Positions 47,596 through 60,277 are shown, numbered from the stretch's first letter. The stretch: DNA of 64,000 bases from Zea mays (GCF_902167145.1 NC_050098.1:75432207-75496206); one strand, 5' to 3'. Program-made: numbers and translations. Notes: generated by a model from the letters alone, not told the origin.

Positions 47596-50500
47596 TGTGG
47601 CGGAACCACCCGAATTATTCCAGCTTAAGTGCCTAAGTCACGCCTCAGGGGCCGTAACACACTTAAATCGGAATAACCTATCAGTCCCTCAGATCTAGTC
47701 TGATAGAGCCACTTAACCAGGATCAAATTCCACAATCTCACTCGAAGGTGAGTCACAGAAGAAATACAATAAAACATGAAACCTCAAATTAAGTGCTGAG
47801 TTATTACATAGATCAGAGTTTTTGAGTAGCAAATAAGAGTTCACAAAATAAAATGCAGCGGATAATCGATGTCGTCGGTATCGAGGAAATGGGCAAGGCC
47901 TGGCCCACTACTCCTCGTGCTCCTCTCCTGCCCGAGCAACATCCCACTCGACCGTCCAACCCGGTGGCAGGGTGGTAGGCCAAGTCACACCATCAACCAT
48001 TTCTTGAATGGTACCTGCAAAAATTATGCCACAAGCAAGGCTGAGTATACTAATACTCAGCTAGACTTACCCGGTGTGAGGAGTCTACTCCTCTACCTCT
48101 AGACTATGCAGCTGTTTGGCTGAGGGGTTTGGTTTGCCAAAAGCACTAGCTGTTTCTAAAATCAATTTTTAACTTTCAAATTTCTATCCTCATTAACTTA
48201 GCTAGATTTGCTCCTTTTAAGCATACATGGTAACAAGCATTTAGTTCAATCAACAAATTATCTCTGGTAACCTCATTTCACTTCTTACTCGATGCAATAC
48301 AAGGGGTCAAGCAGTCTCATTAGCTGCGAGAAGCAGGCGATTCGAATCGGGTTTTAACCTTGCAAAGTAAACCTAAACACACGGCATGTCAGGGTACTCC
48401 GACCCCACACATGACAACCGTCCCCATCGATTCCCCGTTCGCGTCCAGGCCTCACCGCCTTGGCATACAATGCTCCACTGACCCCGGCTGCCGCCGTGCA
48501 GTGACCGCACTTGTACCCACCATAGCTAGCATGGGAGAGCCAGTCTCAGGTCACATGAGGGATAAAGTCCACGCCCGGCTTCACTCAGGTACTAGGTTTA
48601 CCGGTTACCATTTTTCCTGGCATGTGCTTAGTACTTTCAAAAAGCTTGACTCAGGTATCCACACATTAATCCTTAATTCCTTTTCCCGTCTCATGGTCAA
48701 GGCATCCTCCCTGGATCCGAGTCGATAGACCAACATAGATCCCGTTATCAAGATGAATACAATCAATTCTTGACCTCGCGCGAGTGCTAGAAAAATCACT
48801 CGACTTCTACCGAGATCCTGATTAGCAAGCAGCTACTCGACCTAGCATACTAGTCTTCATCTCAAAAAGGAATCCTAAGTTCATGCAACTAGAGGTTTCA
48901 AGCAACTCCTACACTTAAGTGCACATTTCAATCCTACAAGCATTAAGTGTAGTAAAGTAGCATATAATAATACGGTTATGCATATAAACCGGGGCTTGCC
49001 TTCAATTGCTGGGGCTGCGGGAAGATCCTCGATAGCAGCCTCGGAAGCTTGCTCCTGGTCCTCTTCTTGGACAGATCCTTGCTCGGGGATGAGCACGTAC
49101 TCTCCGTCGGCAAGATTACAATCTAATGAATGCAATGCGTAAGATATATGCATGATATGATATGTGCTTTCAGAAATTACAACTTTTGACGGTGCATGAT
49201 CTTCTTGAGTTAGACAAGGTTAACTTCACTTATGTAAGACCTTTGGGTGGTATACTTGGTAAATTGGGTCAAACTTAGCTAAGGTAAGTGGTAGGCTTAT
49301 TTTTGGGGTTCCACTGAATTCTTTTTAAGCCTTAGTGAGAATTGATAAGTACTCAAGTTGGACTTATTGGGGTGGGGTTTATTTCTTCTTTCTTTTTCTT
49401 TTATTCTCTTTAATGTTTTGGAGTGGGTTTGAACTACAAGTTGCTTTAATAAAATTCCAAAAATTCTGCAAAAATTACAGTGGCTTGGTACTGGTGTATA
49501 ATTCTTTGCCTCAAAATTTGGGGATCAGAAAGTGAATAGTTTTCTCTGGACAAAATTACCAAATTTTAGGGTAGAAGGGGTGCTTTGAACTACAACTATT
49601 ATTTAACAGTAGGTAATTCTCTTAAACTTATTTTTGCTGGCTTTTAGGTGCTATAACATGACTTGTCACAAAATTTTAGCTATTAATACCTATTAGTTAT
49701 TTTACTAGGGTTTTCTCAAGTTTCTAGCCAAAGAGGTGCTTTCTACTACCACTATATTTGAAAAATATCAAACAACAGAGTTCTGATTTTTCTTAGCTTT
49801 TATTTTGCGCAAGAGCAATCATTCTGAAGTTTGGCATCTTTTTGCTTAAGGGAAGGGGTGGTATGCATCAAGTGGATTAAATGGCCTTTCTTATAAGATA
49901 TTAGCAATAGGCATTATTTTTGCATCATTTCAATGGGTTTGCATTTTTCTTTGGTGGTTTTTCTTATTATGGACTTAGCAAAATTTTGGTTGCCCATTAT
50001 TGCATCATTATGGGTTATTCATGATTTATTTGGAAAATGCCTCATTATCATCTTATATTTATTTTCCTTACTTAAAATGTTGGGCTGAGGTGTTCATTAT
50101 TTTTACAGTGGGGTTCTGGTGGTTATAAGTCCACTAAATTTTTATTATCAATTTTGGGTCTAGCTTTGTAATTCTAATAATTGATTTCCAGTTCAAATAA
50201 TGCTAAATAAAACATTTTATTTTAAAACTGATCTGGACTAAAGGTCTCTTTATTTTTCCTAGGTTCTTTGTTACTTAAGCAAACTAGGAAAAATAATTCC
50301 ACTCACTGTTCATTAATTTGCTAATGCCTTTCTGTTTTTTCCTATGTTTTGGGCAAAATAGCTTTAAATGGATATCTACACTATATTCTTCAATAATGGG
50401 GTTCCTACTATTTTTAAACAGTGCTTAAATGAGGTTTGAACATCTATAAATTTTCTTAGGTTCAGCACAGAAGCAAAACTAATTTTCCTTAATTAAACAA

Positions 50501-52253
50501 GGTTTGGTCAGTTTTTGTTTTTAATTTTAAACTCTAAAAATTAGAACAGAAAGCATATGGTTTATTATTTTTAAATGATAGTTCATAATACTTAGGATCT
50601 AGCAAAATTAGTTTGACAAATTTTGATTAAGAAATTATCAAGTTATAGATTTTCTAAGTTCTCTGGTTATTTAAAAAGATTAACAGAATTGATTAAATGG
50701 AAAACTACTTTGCACTGGGGTCCCTGGCGGGTGTTTTAAGCTTTTCCTCACGGATCAGTCCCTGGGCTACTATTCAAATGAGTCACTGACATTACAGAAA
50801 ACCCCCTAGGTTCTTCTAATCCTAACCCGAGGTCCTTCTCCCAACTTAAACAGTAACCACGGCGGAAGAAAGGGCGGAGGGGCTTACCGGCGGCGAGATT
50901 GCTCCGGTGAGGTGGTCGAGGACGTAGGGGAGGTCTCGGGGATCACAACGATGTGCGGGTCGCCGTCGGGGATGGTCGGAGTTGGCCGGTCCACGTGCTC
51001 AAGCGGGGATACTCGTCGGCGGCGAGGAGTCCGGCCTGCTCACGGCGCGATAGTCCAATTGAACGGGTCAGAGAGCTTCATCAGGGAACAAGGAAGGGGT
51101 GTGCGCGAGGAATTGAAGAATGGCTCACCGGAGAGCTTGGTCCACGCGCGCAGGCGGGCGACCGAAGTCCGGTGAAGTCCTGCCGGGTCCGAGGGCTTGG
51201 AAAGCTTCACGGGCCACTTGCGGGGCTAGCCGAAGCACTGGCTCGACTTGGGGATGGCTGGAGGGGTCTAGCCACGGTGGCCGAAGCTCTGGCGGCGATG
51301 GCGGGCGAAAAAGAGCTCGCCGGAGCTAAGGAGGGGTGGCTGACCGGTGATGGTGAGCGTGGGGTGAAGTGAGGCGCGCCCGGGGAGGCTTTATAGGCGC
51401 GGGCAGCACGACTGAGGGCAAGGGCGCGCGGCGGACTTGACCGAACGCTGGGACGAGCGCACGCTCGGGTTGGGCGAGCGTCGGTGAGCCGACCAGGGTC
51501 GAACACATGTGCCCGTGCGTTCTGCCCAAGTTCTGGCGCGTGTGGTCGCACATCCGAGCCTGCTCTCGCCTTGGTCAGTGCACAAAACCTCTTCTCCTCC
51601 CTACAAGCTACCGATCTTGTGTGGGGGTCATAGGATTTTGCCTACTGGTTGCAGAGATATGGAGCCCGGAAATCCGGTCTGTCTCCCTGCTCAAACCTGA
51701 GGCAAATCTAGGGTTTTGTCGTGTCTAGGGCTCGCGTCCCAATGCCATCTTCTGGCACACGACAGAGGGGTTAGTTAGGCACATTTTTGTTAGTGGGGCC
51801 ATTAGGATTTGAGTTAGGGATCAAGGTGAACACACTTGATCTTTGGCTCAAGGTCTGAAATTCAGAATTCCCCATTGAGTCCCCATATGAGAAGCTTCAT
51901 TTGGGGTTTTATTTGAGTTATTTTGGCCAAGCTTTCTGAACCTTTCTTGTTGCTTAATGAATATACTTCAATATTTATAATTGGCTGAAGCCATGATTTT
52001 AAATTTTTCATACCCTTTTCCCCATTTTCTTGAATATTTCACATAGGGCTTACTTAGGGTTTTTATTAGGGTTGCAACATTATTACCTTTTTGAAAGACC
52101 CATTTGTTTTGTTCATGATACTTTTAAGTATAGGCTTGGTGGATTCTTCATTCTTAAGTCAATTTGATGCTCATGCTCAATTTGGTTCACATAAAATGAT
52201 GATTCTTGGTTTGGCACTTTGAGAAAAACCCTAGGTGACACTGGGGTGTCACA
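47596..52253 (-). repeat. 5' LTR of element B (4.66 kb)
   Basis: Reverse strand TGTGACACCCCAGTG (52253) to CCGCCACA (47596). TATA box (reverse) at 51389-51396. It closely matches the 3' LTR at 27845-32497, with scattered substitutions and small indels. Confidence 0.93.
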
Positions 52254-53172
52254 GTCCCCAAGTGGACGTCATCTAACAACATTAACATAGTGTTTATTCC
52301 AGGCAAGCCCTGGTGCATGCAACCCTATCCTTGTGTTTTAAATAAAATTTTTACACACTTTAAGTCTAGCGAAATGTGCATTAGGTTTATAGGAGTTGCT
52401 TGGAGACCCTTTGATGCATTGGCTACCTTGAAATCCATTCCTTTTATAGATACTTCTGATGAAGTATCAATTATGATTTACAAAAATTGCTTAGCCCTAC
52501 CTAGAGGTAAATCTTGCGGATAGAGTTTGTCCTTTGCACTAATGCCTAGCTCAGGGGTTATCCTGAGGAAGGATGGCTTCTGCCTGCAAGATTATTATCA
52601 TTGAGAGCGTGGTGGGATCTTACTGCAAAAGCTCCCTATAATGCTCTTTTCATCCTAAGGAACACAAACAATCCTAAGAATGGAAGTACTTAAATTGGGA
52701 CTTGGGCTAGGAACAGGTGATGTTCTACCCACGTTGATTAAGGATTATAGAGAATGTAGGCTTGCTGATCGAGGTCCTTTTAATTGGTCACATGCCTCGT
52801 CATGGGTAAGCTTTTCCTCGGGCAGATTAATACCAGAAAGGCCAACACGCAATGGGAGTGGAGAGATGGCGAGAGTAGCGTGTACCCTCTGTGGCAAGAG
52901 GCTGGACGGTGGTGTATTTGTGCTCTCGGTTGGTGTGAACCCGGTCTGGTCTTAAGAAACCCGGTGGCGAGTTGACATATGCAAGAGTTAAGTGCTACAT
53001 ATGTCATGTGATTGGAGATCCCTAGCTGGGTATTAATCAATTCGGATCGTCGTTACTTGTCGGACATGAAGACTTGGTCACTGCCCTGCAATCTAAGTCA
53101 TGGATGGAATCATAATGAGCAAAAATCATGTTGTATTGATTAATGTGATGATGAAATTAGACTAGATGTAAA

Positions 53173-54586
53173 TGTAAGGAAAATGGACCCCGGGCCTTTT
53201 GGCTAATTGAGTTTTGGTGTTTGATGAACAACACAATCCGTGGACTAATATGTTTGCTAGTGTTTATAATTATAGTTCACAGGATGCAAAGAGAATTGGA
53301 CCAAGGCAATGAGGATGCAACACCTCAAAAGAAGACATAAAAAGATGCATAGGAGTCCAACACTCAAGAACAAAAGAAGCCCGAAGAAATCAGCGAAGAA
53401 ATCCAAGATGAGGGCTGTCAACCAGCGCCTGGTGGCGCAACGGACATTGATGTCCGGTGTGCACCGGACTGTCCGGTGAGGCACCGGACAGTCTGCGCAG
53501 AGAGGCCGCAGACAGGCGCTCTCTGGCTGTAGCACCGTACTGTCCGGTGTGCACCGGACTATCCGGTGTGCCATGGGCAGACGGCAACGGTCGGATCCAA
53601 CGGTCGACTGCTACAGGCGCCAACGGTCGGCTGACGTGGCGTGCACCGGACATCCACTGTGCAGTGTCCGGTGGTGCACCGGACTGTCCGGTGCACCCGA
53701 TGACAGAAAGCTGCTGCTTTCTGTCCAACGGCTAGTTTGGGGTATGGAGGCTATAAATACCACCCCAACCGGCCATTCTCATGTGTGGGAGCCCAAGCAA
53801 CATACCAAGGCATATTGTAGACATTTCCAAGTGCTCAAACACCCAAGTGCTTAATAGAATCACTCGGTGATTAGCGTAGGTGCTTTGCGAAGTGCTTAGG
53901 TTAGTTAGACCGCTTTAGCGCTTGCTCTAGGTGAACCCTAGATTGTTGAGTGAGTTTAGATAAACCTCACAACCCCTCGGCTCTTGCGTGAGCCATTGTA
54001 ATTGTACCGAGTGGGGCGAGAGTCTTGCGAGACCGTGACAACCGCGTTTGTGTCACGGCCGCCACCGTGTACCGGAGGGAACGAGGCCCGCGGCGTTTCG
54101 GCCGGAAGCTCGATAGTGGAGACGGCGGGGAGCGTCCGAGAGGAGCCGGAAGCGGAGCACCACTTGCGTGTGGAGAAGACCCGCGGCTCTCTACGGAGTT
54201 ACTCGACCGAGGTGCTTGGCCCTCGCGTGGGCTTCCCTTCGCGTAGGGGCACCAACGAGGATTAGTCGGGACCTTGCACGGTTCCGGATACCTCGGTAAA
54301 AATACCGGCGTCATCCACGAGAGTTTGCTTCTCTACTTTGCTCTTTAAGTTTCCGCATTTATATTAAGCATTTAAGTTTCAATCTTGTATTCATACATAT
54401 CTAGTGTAGATTGAAACTTAGCCTTTGCGGTAGAGATAGCAACACTTAGACAAAACCTAGTTTGCACATTCTAGTTTGTTTATTTGCATAGGTTTTGCTC
54501 TAGGGATTTAATTGTGGCCTAGTTTAGTTAAAGTTTTAGAAGTCCTAATTCACCCCCCCCCCTCTTAGGCGTCACCGTTTCCTACA
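53173..54586 (+). mobile_element. Solo LTR H (1.41 kb)
   Basis: TGTAAGGAAAATGG to TTTCCTACA, flanked by the 5-bp duplication GTAAA (53168-53172 and 54587-54591), with no internal region. It has a TATA box at 53752-53759 and, upstream, palindromic CACCGGACTGTCCGGTG units (about 53440-53700) like those in element G. This suggests a copia-type origin, but the lineage is not certain. A C-rich run (about 54551-54562) lies near the 3' end. Short frames inside are not genes. Confidence 0.88.
53752..53759 (+). promoter_or_regulatory. TATA box of solo LTR H
   Basis: TATAAATA within GGAGGCTATAAATACCACCC, just below the palindrome array. Confidence 0.6.
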
Positions 54587-55229
54587 GTAAACAAGGTCTA
54601 TTAATATTTAATCTAGCATTAAAATGTTGAAAGTAAGGACTCATTTTAGTAAGCTTTCTGCAAACTATTAATGTTGATTCTTGCTAAAAGCCTTTCCTTG
54701 ATTCCCAAATCTAGCATATCCTTGAGAGTTTTTGTCCTTAGTCGGGTAAGTCTTGCTGAGTACTTGTGTACTTAGGGTTTTATTCCTATTGTTCCTGCAG
54801 GTTACGAGTCACTTTGATTATGATTGATGCTAAGTGCCAGTGGGCTCGGCCTTCTTATAAGTCTAAGTACTTCTTCTATACTTCTTATTGAGGATAGCCA
54901 CTTAAGCTAGCATATATTTCAAACTTATAAATAATTTATAACAGTTCAAATTTATTTCTTTGAATCACTTTTGTAATCACTCCGATCATGTAAATTGTAA
55001 ACTTGATGTAACTTGTAGAATTTGGTAATAAGATTTCCACTACAAAAGTGTCGGTGTGTGATTTGTGTTTACTTGATCTTGCGATCTTGGTTGTAAGTGG
55101 TTTATCCGGGGTCCTTGGGATACTCGGACGGATCCTGTTAAGTTATCCGGTGCACATGCATAGCCGTCTGAGGTCTTTGAGACAAGGACATGTGTATGTG
55201 GGCCCAATAACTTGGGAGGTTCTGCCACA

Positions 55230-57583
55230 CGCGTTGTGGTAGTTTTAAATATATGTGAAGTACGATGGAGTTAGTAATGGGAAAGGTAGATTAATTTATG
55301 TGATATTTGGGCGAGATGATGACGTAAAAGATAGGTTTAGTATTTCTATCGGCTAGTTAATAGATTTTCTAGTGTTATTATGTCGATTTGGTTAATTAAT
55401 GTAGTCGATACCCTGCTTAATTAGTTAGGTTATTCTAGGTTTGGTGTTTAGTTCGATGTCATGAGAGATGTGCAATTTACCTCGAGTAATTAACAGTGAA
55501 TGGCATCGAGCTAGTTAATTAGTGTGGAATTCAAGATAATTGAGAAATGCGATTTAAAAGGGTAGTTAGATTGTTCATATGCTGATTTTAAGGTTTCGGT
55601 TTCAATAATGGTGAGTCTAACTTTATTAGACTTCCAATGATATATTGTAACTAAGGATGATAGTGTGTATTTATAATTTATTCTTGCTTGATTAGATATG
55701 ATTAAACAGGAGAAACACGAGTGTTGTAGTTAGTATGTATAGTTTATTATTTTGTTATTATCGCGCTTAGTCGTACGTCGATAACTAGTGTTTCCGGATG
55801 AAATGGTACAACGCCTCATCGCTAGGTGTTTAATTCGCTGTCGTGTAGCATTATTCAGGTTTGTGATATTCCTATTTATATGCATTCATGTGCATTATGC
55901 AAATCATTTAGGTACGTTTATTGACTACGTGATATGGAGAACCAGACCTGAGTCGACCACAAGATGATGTTAAATGTGGACTACTCCACATGATGATGCT
56001 GATGGACGAACCTAAAGATGGACAGACGAAGCAAGTATCGGAACAAAGGATGATCACCAAGTGGACGTCATCTAACAAACACTAACCTAGTGTTCTTCGA
56101 GGCAAGCCCCGGTGCATTTGCCACCTCCTTGCTTTTTTAAAATCTTTATCACCTTGTTTGATGCATTAGGTGATAGGAGTTGTGTGCTAAACAATTGATG
56201 CATTTCCTTCTTGGAAAATTGAATACCCTTCCTTGATACACTTTTATGAAAAGGATTTTTATGATGCTTAGCCTTGCTCTAGAAAAACAAAATGTCTTGT
56301 TTTAAAAACATAAGGTGATGCTTCACAGTGGATGGGAATTTTTACAAAGAGAAGACTTATGATGGTGGATCCATCACGACCGTGATGGGTTCAACATCTA
56401 AAAAGATGTACCTCTGCCAGGTACCAAACTTTGGGTTTAAATAGTAAAGCTGAGACCGAGCGGTTGACTTGCACTAGAAGGAAGTCTCATTGTAGTGTCT
56501 CCGTCTCAGTCGATTAAGTACCGTGTCGATGTAGGCTTGCTGATTGAGGACCTTTTAACTGGCCACATACCTCGTCATGGTAAGATTTGCCTCGGGCAAA
56601 CTAATACCCGAAAGGCCAACACGCAATGGGAGTGGAGAGATGGCGAGAGTAGAGTGTACCCTCCGTGGCAAGAGGCTGGACGATGGTGTATCTGTGCTCT
56701 CGGTTGGCGTGAACCCGGTCCGGTCTTAAGAAACCCGGTGGTGAGTTGACATATGCAAGGGTTAAGTGCTACATATGTCATGTGGTTGGAGATCCCCAGC
56801 TGGGTATTAATCGATTCGGATCACCGTTACTTCTCGGATATGAAGACTTGGTCACTGCCCTACACGTAGTAATCTAGTGAACTGAAGGGATGATAAAAAG
56901 ACGGCTAGTATAGGACAAGTGCTTGAACTAGGATAGAAAGAACTCTAGATGCAGGTAACTTTACTTAACCTGACAAGTAAAATGGATTTTTAAGGATCCA
57001 CTCATAGTTAGCTTTTCTGTAAAAGAGTATTTGATTCTTCATAAACCATACCTTGATTCCCAAAAGCCAGCATATTCTTGAGAGTTTTTTCCTTAGACGG
57101 GTAAGACTTGCGAAAGTACACTTCGTACTTAGGGTTTTCGAACCCATGTTGTTGCAGGTGCTAGATTTGTGCTGCTGTGGATGGTGTTAAGCGCCGGTGG
57201 GCACGACCTTCTTATAAGTCTAAGTAACTCTTCTATACTTCTTATTGAGGATGGTCATTGAGCTAGCATACATTTCAAAACTATAAATAATTTATAACAG
57301 TTCAAAGTTATTTCTTTGAACCACTTTTGTAACCACTTCAATAAATATAATGTAAATTTGTTGTAACTTGTAAAATTTGGTAATTAGATTTCCGCTGCAA
57401 ATTGTTGGTGTGTGATTTGTGTTTACTTAATCCTGCAGTCCTGGTTGTAAGTGGTTTATCCGGGGTCCATGGGACACTCGGATAGATCCTGTTAAGTTAT
57501 CTAGTGCATATGCATAGCCGTCTGAGGTCTTTGAGACAAGGGCAGGTGCATGTGGGCCCAATAACTTGGGAGGTTCTGCCACA
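55230..57583 (+). repeat. Family F LTR, right half
   Basis: Starts at CGCGTTGTGG (second copy of C's target duplication) and ends AGGTTCTGCCACA, exactly like the end of C's LTRs. It shares ordered words with them (ATGATGATGCT region, AGGCAAGCCCCGGTGCAT, CGATTCGGATC, GTTATTTCTTTGAA). No frames of interest. It abuts element D's RT at 57584 without a matching target duplication at 13309. Confidence 0.78.
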
Positions 57584-58448
57584 GCGATAGCCTGGCCTGA
57601 GATCAATCTTGGAGAATACCTGAGCCATAGTAAGTTGGTCGAATAAGATATCAATCCGAAGAAGAGGGTACTTGTTCTTGATGGTAACCTCATTGAGGGG
57701 TCTATAGTCCACACACATTCGTAGTGTTCGATCCTTCTTTTTGATGAAAATTGCTGGACATCCCCATGGTGATGAACTCGGTCTAATGAACCCTTTCTCG
57801 AGCAAATCTTGTAGTTGAGTCTTGAGTTCTGCCAGCTCATTAGGCAGCATTTGGTACGACCTTCTAGAAATAGGAGTCGTACCGTGCTTTAGTTCAATCA
57901 CAAATTCCACATACCTTTCTGGAGGCAACCCAGGCAAGTCTTCAGGAAAGACATCCGGAAATTCACATACCACCGGAATATCCTGGATTTCTGGTATGAT
58001 AGCCTCATAAACTCGTCCAGATGCTTTAGCTGGGACAGTTATAGGGATGGACAACTGGATCTCTTCATGACTATGGCTTAATTTATTGGTCCTTAAGTCT
58101 GTATTGATGATGGCCTTATGCTGGGCTAACCAGTTCATGCCCAGAATTACATCAATAACTTGCCCCTTTATAACAATCATATTTGTAGGAAATTCCCGTC
58201 TGGCCAATGTTACTGGTATATGGAAGGCTACTTCCTTAGTAAATATACGTCCCCCGGGTGAGTGGATAACAAATCCCTCCCTTGATTCAGTGCAATGTAT
58301 GCAATATTTCTCCACAAAATTCTTGCTTATGAAGCTATGTGATGCACCAGAATCGAAGAGGATAAATGCGGGGTGATTGGCAACAAGGAACGTACCCATC
58401 ATCACCGGTTCACCCTCTGGTGTGGTAGCCACCTGGGTATAATAGACT
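57584..58448 (-). pseudogene. pol: Element D pol: protease and N-terminal RT
   Basis: Reverse strand: [17 protein letters not shown] (about 58370-58325), [15 protein letters not shown] (about 58110), [19 protein letters not shown] (about 57950), [21 protein letters not shown] (about 57800), [20 protein letters not shown] (about 57700) and [10 protein letters not shown] at the break (about 57590). This is gypsy protease plus RT fingers; the active-site half lies at 12262-13308. The frame is open through this stretch and runs 80 bases into the adjoining LTR by chance. Confidence 0.9.
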
Positions 58449-59553
58449 CGTCTAGTTTTCTTGAAATTCTTGCCCGTTGAAGTGTTGGTCGTGTTCCCCT
58501 TTCCTTGATTTGAGTTCCTAGAGGGTTGTTGAAAGTTGGATTTATTTTGCTTCGTATATGGGCAATCCTTGATGAAATGTCCGGACTTTTCCACAGTTAA
58601 AGCACCCACTGGAAGAACTGGGAAGGGCAGGGAAACGAGTACCAGGGGCAATCGGCTGATTGTTAGGAACAGGGCAGTAGTGGGACGAATAAAGACGGAC
58701 TGCTTGAATGGATATGAAGGTGGGCGAGGCAAAGAACGATTTTGATTAAAAGGTCGGATCACCAACCTGGTTCTCTTTTCAGGCCTTTGATTTGACCTTT
58801 CACCTCCAAACCCCTTTGATTTTTCATGTCCCGCATTTTTGGCTTCCACTTCTAGTGCTATACTGACAGCCTTACTGTAGGTGAGGTCCAAGCATGTTGC
58901 CATTTTTCGTTGAAGCCTGTCGTTCAATCCCTCATAAAACAATTCTTATTCAAATCGGTATCCACCTGGTCAATGGCATACTGAGAGAGGTGGTTGAATT
59001 TGTTGAGATACTGCATTACCGTATCTCCTCCTTGCCTTAACCGGATAAACTCTTCTAGTTTCATCTGGAGTACTCCCTCTAGAACATAATGCTCCTGGAA
59101 TGCCAAGTTGAACTCCTCCCAGGTAATATGATGTCCAACAGGCTGGATTGCTGAGAAATTTGCCAACCAGGTACTGGCAGGCCCTCTTAGCTGCTGAGCT
59201 GCGAACAGGGGATTTTGCGTATCCGTGCATCGAATCAACCCAAACTTCTATTCCATTACTCTCACCCATTCATCGGCTTCTAAGGGTTCCTTTGCTTTGA
59301 CGAAGAGCGGCGATCGAGTCTCAGAGAATTCCAAATAAGTAGTATCACGAGGTCCTTGAGGGGGAACTCTGCCTCCGTGCTATTGGAATTGGTTGCCCAC
59401 CATTTCGTGAAAGAAACGCGTATTATCAGAGGTGGCATTGACCAAGGCAGCGATAGCCTCGGCCAATGTTGGTGGTACCGGTGGCGGGTTGGGAGTGTCC
59501 TCCCCATCGCGGGATGTCCCCGCACCATCATGTGCGCAAGTCCGTGATGGCAT
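58449..59553 (-). pseudogene. gag: Element D gag (frameshifted, with stops)
   Basis: ATG at 59553 (MPSRTCAHDGAGTS), a Pro-rich linker, then the gypsy gag core (EPLEADEWVRVME, ASTWLANFSAIQ, ITWEEFNLAFQEHYV, EEFIRLRQGGDTVMQYLNKF; about 59280-58970). A TAG lies at 59380 and another near 59250, both where Gln is likely. The frame changes near 58935 and again near 58620, where the zinc knuckle ([11 protein letters not shown], about 58590) starts out of frame. Capsid function is lost in this copy. Confidence 0.85.
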
Positions 59554-59701
59554 CTGAGGCAAAGAAACATTTGAAAAATGTAACATGCCAACATACACCA
59601 TCATATTACATTGTCGAAATGTAATAATTATACAGACTCCTTTATACAACTCAACTTGTCTTACTTATTTTACATAAGTACAATACTTAGACTATACTAC
59701 T

Positions 59702-60277
59702 CTAATCTTCTTCATCCTTCGTTGCTCCATTGTCTGCTGCAGGATACCATTTGTAAGCAAGGTTCATGGAAGGAGGGGGCCTAAAAAGGTCCAACTCCCC
59801 ATTAGGTCCTTCATTAGCTGTTCCCGATGGTCCGGCTCCCATTGCAGCAACGTCTGGTGGCACGTCTGGGTGCAGCCGATCATACAATACATGCACTTCT
59901 TCATGTAAGGTATTACAGTATGCTTGAAGGTTTTTGAGAGACGCGCTAAGTTCTGCCACACGGGCTAGAGCTTTCGCTTCACAGTCCCAAGCGAAAGAGC
60001 GCGAGTTGATGACCCAATCGATGGTCGTATCGCGTTCTGAAATTTCGTACTGCAAACGACTCACTTCGGCTGACAGCTCCGCAATACGGTGGCTATCCCG
60101 CTCATGTGCCCTATTCGTGTGACATAGTTCTAACCGAAGTTGCTCCACTCGGTCTTCCAGGTCTCCAATCGGGTCATTACTGCCACTGCTACTCCCTTCG
60201 TGCCTGGAGGCTAGCTGATGTTGTGGCACACCATGAGGTCAAGTTGATTTGCGTTGGGTAGTCTTAGTGCGTGCCAT
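59702..60277 (-). pseudogene. ORF0 of element D: histone-H3-tail-like N-terminus plus coiled coil
   Basis: ATG at 60277 gives MARTKTTQRKST, then a single TGA (60241-60239), then the frame stays open to the stop at 59702 (about 191 codons in total). Residues 2-12 match the histone H3 tail (ARTKQTARKST) at 9 of 11 positions, and PQHQLA further on resembles H3 PRKQLA. The body is coiled coil (DLEDRVEQLRLELCHT, RIAELSAEVSRLQYE, ERDTTIDWVINS; later VAELSASLKNLQAYC), then a Pro- and Asp/Glu-rich tail. It lies between the PBS and gag, the same slot as ORF0 in B and E. No function is known to me; mimicry of H3 is inference from the match. The TGA may be a disabled Gly codon. Confidence 0.7.

Larger units (their letters stand above)
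27845..52253 (-). mobile_element. Element B: Ty3/gypsy chromovirus (Tekay/Del-like), reverse strand
   Basis: Two near-identical 4.66-kb LTRs of the same family as element A bracket PBS, ORF0, gag, protease, RT, RNase H, integrase, chromodomain and polypurine tract, all on the reverse strand. The target duplication is GTCCC (27840-27844 and 52254-52258). Coding parts carry stops and shifts, and the gag is split by copia element G. It inserted in C's 3' LTR. Confidence 0.95.
16055..55229 (+). mobile_element. Element C: LARD-like nonautonomous LTR retrotransposon
   Basis: Both LTRs start TGTAACACCCCAGG and end TTCTGCCACA. The 5-bp duplication CGCGT flanks the whole element (16050-16054 and 55230-55234). 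A Met-tRNA type PBS and a polypurine tract are present, but the internal region (21464-24710) has no gag or pol. LTRs near 5 kb with a noncoding internal region of about 3 kb fit large retrotransposon derivatives (LARDs). Element B (27845-52253) and solo LTR H (53173-54586) sit inside its 3' LTR. Confidence 0.9.
52254..55229 (+). repeat. 3' LTR of element C, right part
   Basis: Resumes at GTCCCCAAGTGGACGTC after element B and ends TTCTGCCACA before CGCGT. It is interrupted by solo LTR H. It lacks the 681-bp segment present in the 5' LTR. Confidence 0.9.
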
